DNA of 64,000 bases from assembly GCF_039539485.1 (NCBI RefSeq), contig NZ_BAABDF010000003.1:310001-374000 (forward strand). The letters are read 5' to 3'. The notes under the pieces were generated by a model. It was not told where the DNA came from, made no database searches, and saw nothing but the letters and a program-made list of their open reading frames with translations. The position numbers and the translations under genes were made by a program. The DNA is from Celeribacter arenosi. GTDB taxonomy: Bacteria; Pseudomonadota; Alphaproteobacteria; Rhodobacterales; Rhodobacteraceae. Positions within the stretch are counted from its first letter, which is position 1, and the number at the start of each line of letters is the position of its first letter. Shown in pieces: positions 62,763 to 64,000 of this stretch.

Positions 62763-63142
62763 AAGGCATCGGTTTCGCATTCTTCGCGCTTGGCGTGCTC
62801 TGCGCCCTGATCGGCATGGCTTGGGGCATCCAGATGTCGGCCACCGCCAACCACGCGCTGAGCCCCGCACACGCCCACCTCAACCTGATCGGCTGGGTCA
62901 CCATGGCGCTGATGGGGGCCTATTACACACTCACCCCCGCCGCCGCATCCACGCGGCTCGCCAAAATCCACCTCGCACTAACCACCGCAGGGGTGATCAT
63001 CATCGTCCCCGGCATCGTCATGGCCCTCACGCAGCAGGGCGAAACAGCCGCCAAAATCGGCTCCGTCCTGACCATCGCGGGCATGATCTGCTTTGGCGTG
63101 AATGTGCTGCGTCACGGGCTGGGCGCGAAAACCGCACCCTGA
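62759..63142 (+). CDS. Small four-helix membrane protein
   Basis: The 127-residue protein has four hydrophobic segments. The stretch AHAHLNLIGWVTMALMGAYY, with two His residues, recalls the heme-binding helices of cytochrome-oxidase subunit I-like or NnrS-like proteins, so heme or metal binding is possible but unproven. It is coupled to the cupin gene by an ATGA overlap and is convergent with the phosphatase gene. Confidence 0.72.
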   Translation: MKGIGFAFFALGVLCALIGMAWGIQMSATANHALSPAHAHLNLIGWVTMALMGAYYTLTPAAASTRLAKIHLALTTAGVIIIVPGIVMALTQQGETAAKIGSVLTIAGMICFGVNVLRHGLGAKTAP

Positions 63143-63144
63143 AG

Positions 63145-63888
63145 CTACTGGGGAATGCTGTGCACCAAAGGCGCGCGACCACTGGCACCCACGACCTCTT
63201 CGTGACCGTTCTCGATCACCATGACCGTCAAGGCGTGCCCGTATCCCGCCCCTGAATCGATATCGATCCGGTTGCCGAAATGCGTGGGCGCATCAATCGC
63301 GGTGTGCCCATGCACCACCACCCACGGCAAGGTCCCGTGATAATCGAGCCACCCTTCGCGGATCCAGATCAGATCCTCTTCGTCCTGATCAGCGAGCGCC
63401 ACACCGGGGCGAACCCCCGCATGGACGAACAAATACCCGTCCCACTCATAGGTCAGCGGCAGGTTTTCGATGAACTCCAGATGCGCCTCGGGCACCGCAC
63501 GCCGCGCCTCCATCGACCCCACCTCGAACTCGCCATCGCTCGCAATCACCCCGTAGGAGGCCAATGTCGTCGGCCCGCCGAGCGCGGGATGCAACCAACT
63601 CTTGTGCGACTTGATCTGGTCGTCATGGGCAATCCCGTGACGCACAAACCGGCAAAACATCCGGTCGTGATTGCCCCGCAACGCGACCCAAGGTTTCCCC
63701 GCCGCAATCCCCTCCATCAGGTAGGAAATCACACCGGCGCTATCAGGCCCGCGATCCACGTAATCGCCCAAATGCACAACAACCGCATCCGTATCACCGA
63801 CCCGCGCCCGATCCGCCTCGATCCGCGCATGCGCGGCTTTCAACATGTCCAGTTGACCGTGGATATCCCCGATGGCGTAAATCCGCAT
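63145..63888 (-). CDS. Metallophosphoesterase (serine/threonine phosphatase-like)
   Basis: The 247-residue protein has the calcineurin-like phosphatase motifs GDIHGQ at residues 7-12, GDYVDRG and GNHD, plus VVHGHTAID near the end. These bind two metal ions for phosphoester hydrolysis. Its closest type is the bacterial PPP-family phosphatase (PrpA/ApaH-like); protein or dinucleotide substrates are both possible. Confidence 0.9.
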   Translation of the reverse strand: MRIYAIGDIHGQLDMLKAAHARIEADRARVGDTDAVVVHLGDYVDRGPDSAGVISYLMEGIAAGKPWVALRGNHDRMFCRFVRHGIAHDDQIKSHKSWLHPALGGPTTLASYGVIASDGEFEVGSMEARRAVPEAHLEFIENLPLTYEWDGYLFVHAGVRPGVALADQDEEDLIWIREGWLDYHGTLPWVVVHGHTAIDAPTHFGNRIDIDSGAGYGHALTVMVIENGHEEVVGASGRAPLVHSIPQ

Positions 63889-63923
63889 GACCGTCTCCTA
63901 TTTCGCAGGTGCAGAAAACCGAA

Positions 63924-63948
63924 GGGCCGCCGGAATGTCCAGCGGCCC
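63924..63948 (-). terminator. Terminator for the gene entering from the right edge
   Basis: On the minus strand GGGCCGC (63948-63942) pairs with GCGGCCC (63930-63924), followed by TTCGGTTTTC. It lies 28 bp after the stop codon of the partial gene and before the phosphatase start. Confidence 0.55.
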
Positions 63949-63975
63949 CCACGTGAATGTTTTGTAATGTGGCGA

Positions 63976-64000
63976 TCAGGCCTTGAAATGCAGCGGACGC
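63976..64000 (-). CDS. C-terminal end of an unidentified protein (partial)
   Basis: A minus-strand frame ending at 63976 gives the tail RPLHFKA before a TGA. The hairpin 28 bp downstream supports a real gene end. Seven residues are too few to name it. Confidence 0.4.

Overview
The window comes from a GC-rich alphaproteobacterium, most likely a marine Rhodobacteraceae (Roseobacter-group) species. The evidence is the gyrase-side end of a dnaN-recF-gyrB cluster, a NasT/NasS-controlled ABC-type nitrate assimilation operon, an imelysin/di-heme iron operon, RTX-type secreted proteins and strongly C/G-ending codons. That codon bias also creates many long antisense open frames, which are not genes.

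Layout. 1-4410: end of dnaN, recF, an inserted LysE-type exporter and gyrB. 4574-7972: a DUF1353 lipoprotein facing a P-type cation ATPase. 8083-13114: a minus-strand periplasmic iron operon (imelysin, di-heme DUF1111 cytochrome, second imelysin, Tat-exported DUF1513 protein) behind a promoter with two overlapping dyads. 13294-25960: a complete plus-strand nitrate assimilation operon: nasT and nasS (antiterminator and nitrate sensor), a leader with stem-loops and an intrinsic terminator, nrtA, nrtB, a fused double ATPase, a GAF-type protein, nirB, nirD and nasA. Nitrate would be imported by ABC transport, reduced by NasA to nitrite and by NirBD to ammonium.

26096-41389: a cell-surface region. 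Two RTX proteins (a 1333-residue repeat protein and a subtilisin-like protease) flank a small capsule-export set (kpsM plus a GT2 glycosyltransferase, divergent from kpsE-kpsT). After a 787-bp gap come a sugar-nucleotide epimerase, a 48-residue coiled-coil protein, a sulfotransferase and an RgpF-family protein. The last two have less biased codon use and may be acquired.

41437-48234: trhO, an H-NS-like protein, pncA (its ribosome site lies inside a 12-bp hairpin), a SulP transporter, a CaCA exchanger, a medium-chain dehydrogenase and pncB. 48231-49592: a KAP-family P-loop NTPase of clearly foreign composition whose stop codon overlaps that of pncB. 49737-51365: a small membrane protein, arfB and a queuosine-precursor transporter. 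Between the last two is an unexplained structured element with a mini-ORF whose ribosome site can pair over 17 nt with the 16S 3' end.

51460-64000: ordinary chromosomal genes: phytase-like esterase, mepA, a UMF1 transporter, a thioesterase, YggT, recQ, a hybrid histidine kinase, a thiolase, a LysR regulator divergent from a cupin/membrane-protein pair, a metallophosphatase and the end of one more gene. I saw no rRNA, tRNA, CRISPR array, transposase or integrase. The least conventional parts are the element upstream of arfB, the KAP NTPase, the pncA hairpin, the GAF protein in the nitrate operon and the 264-bp-period RTX domain.
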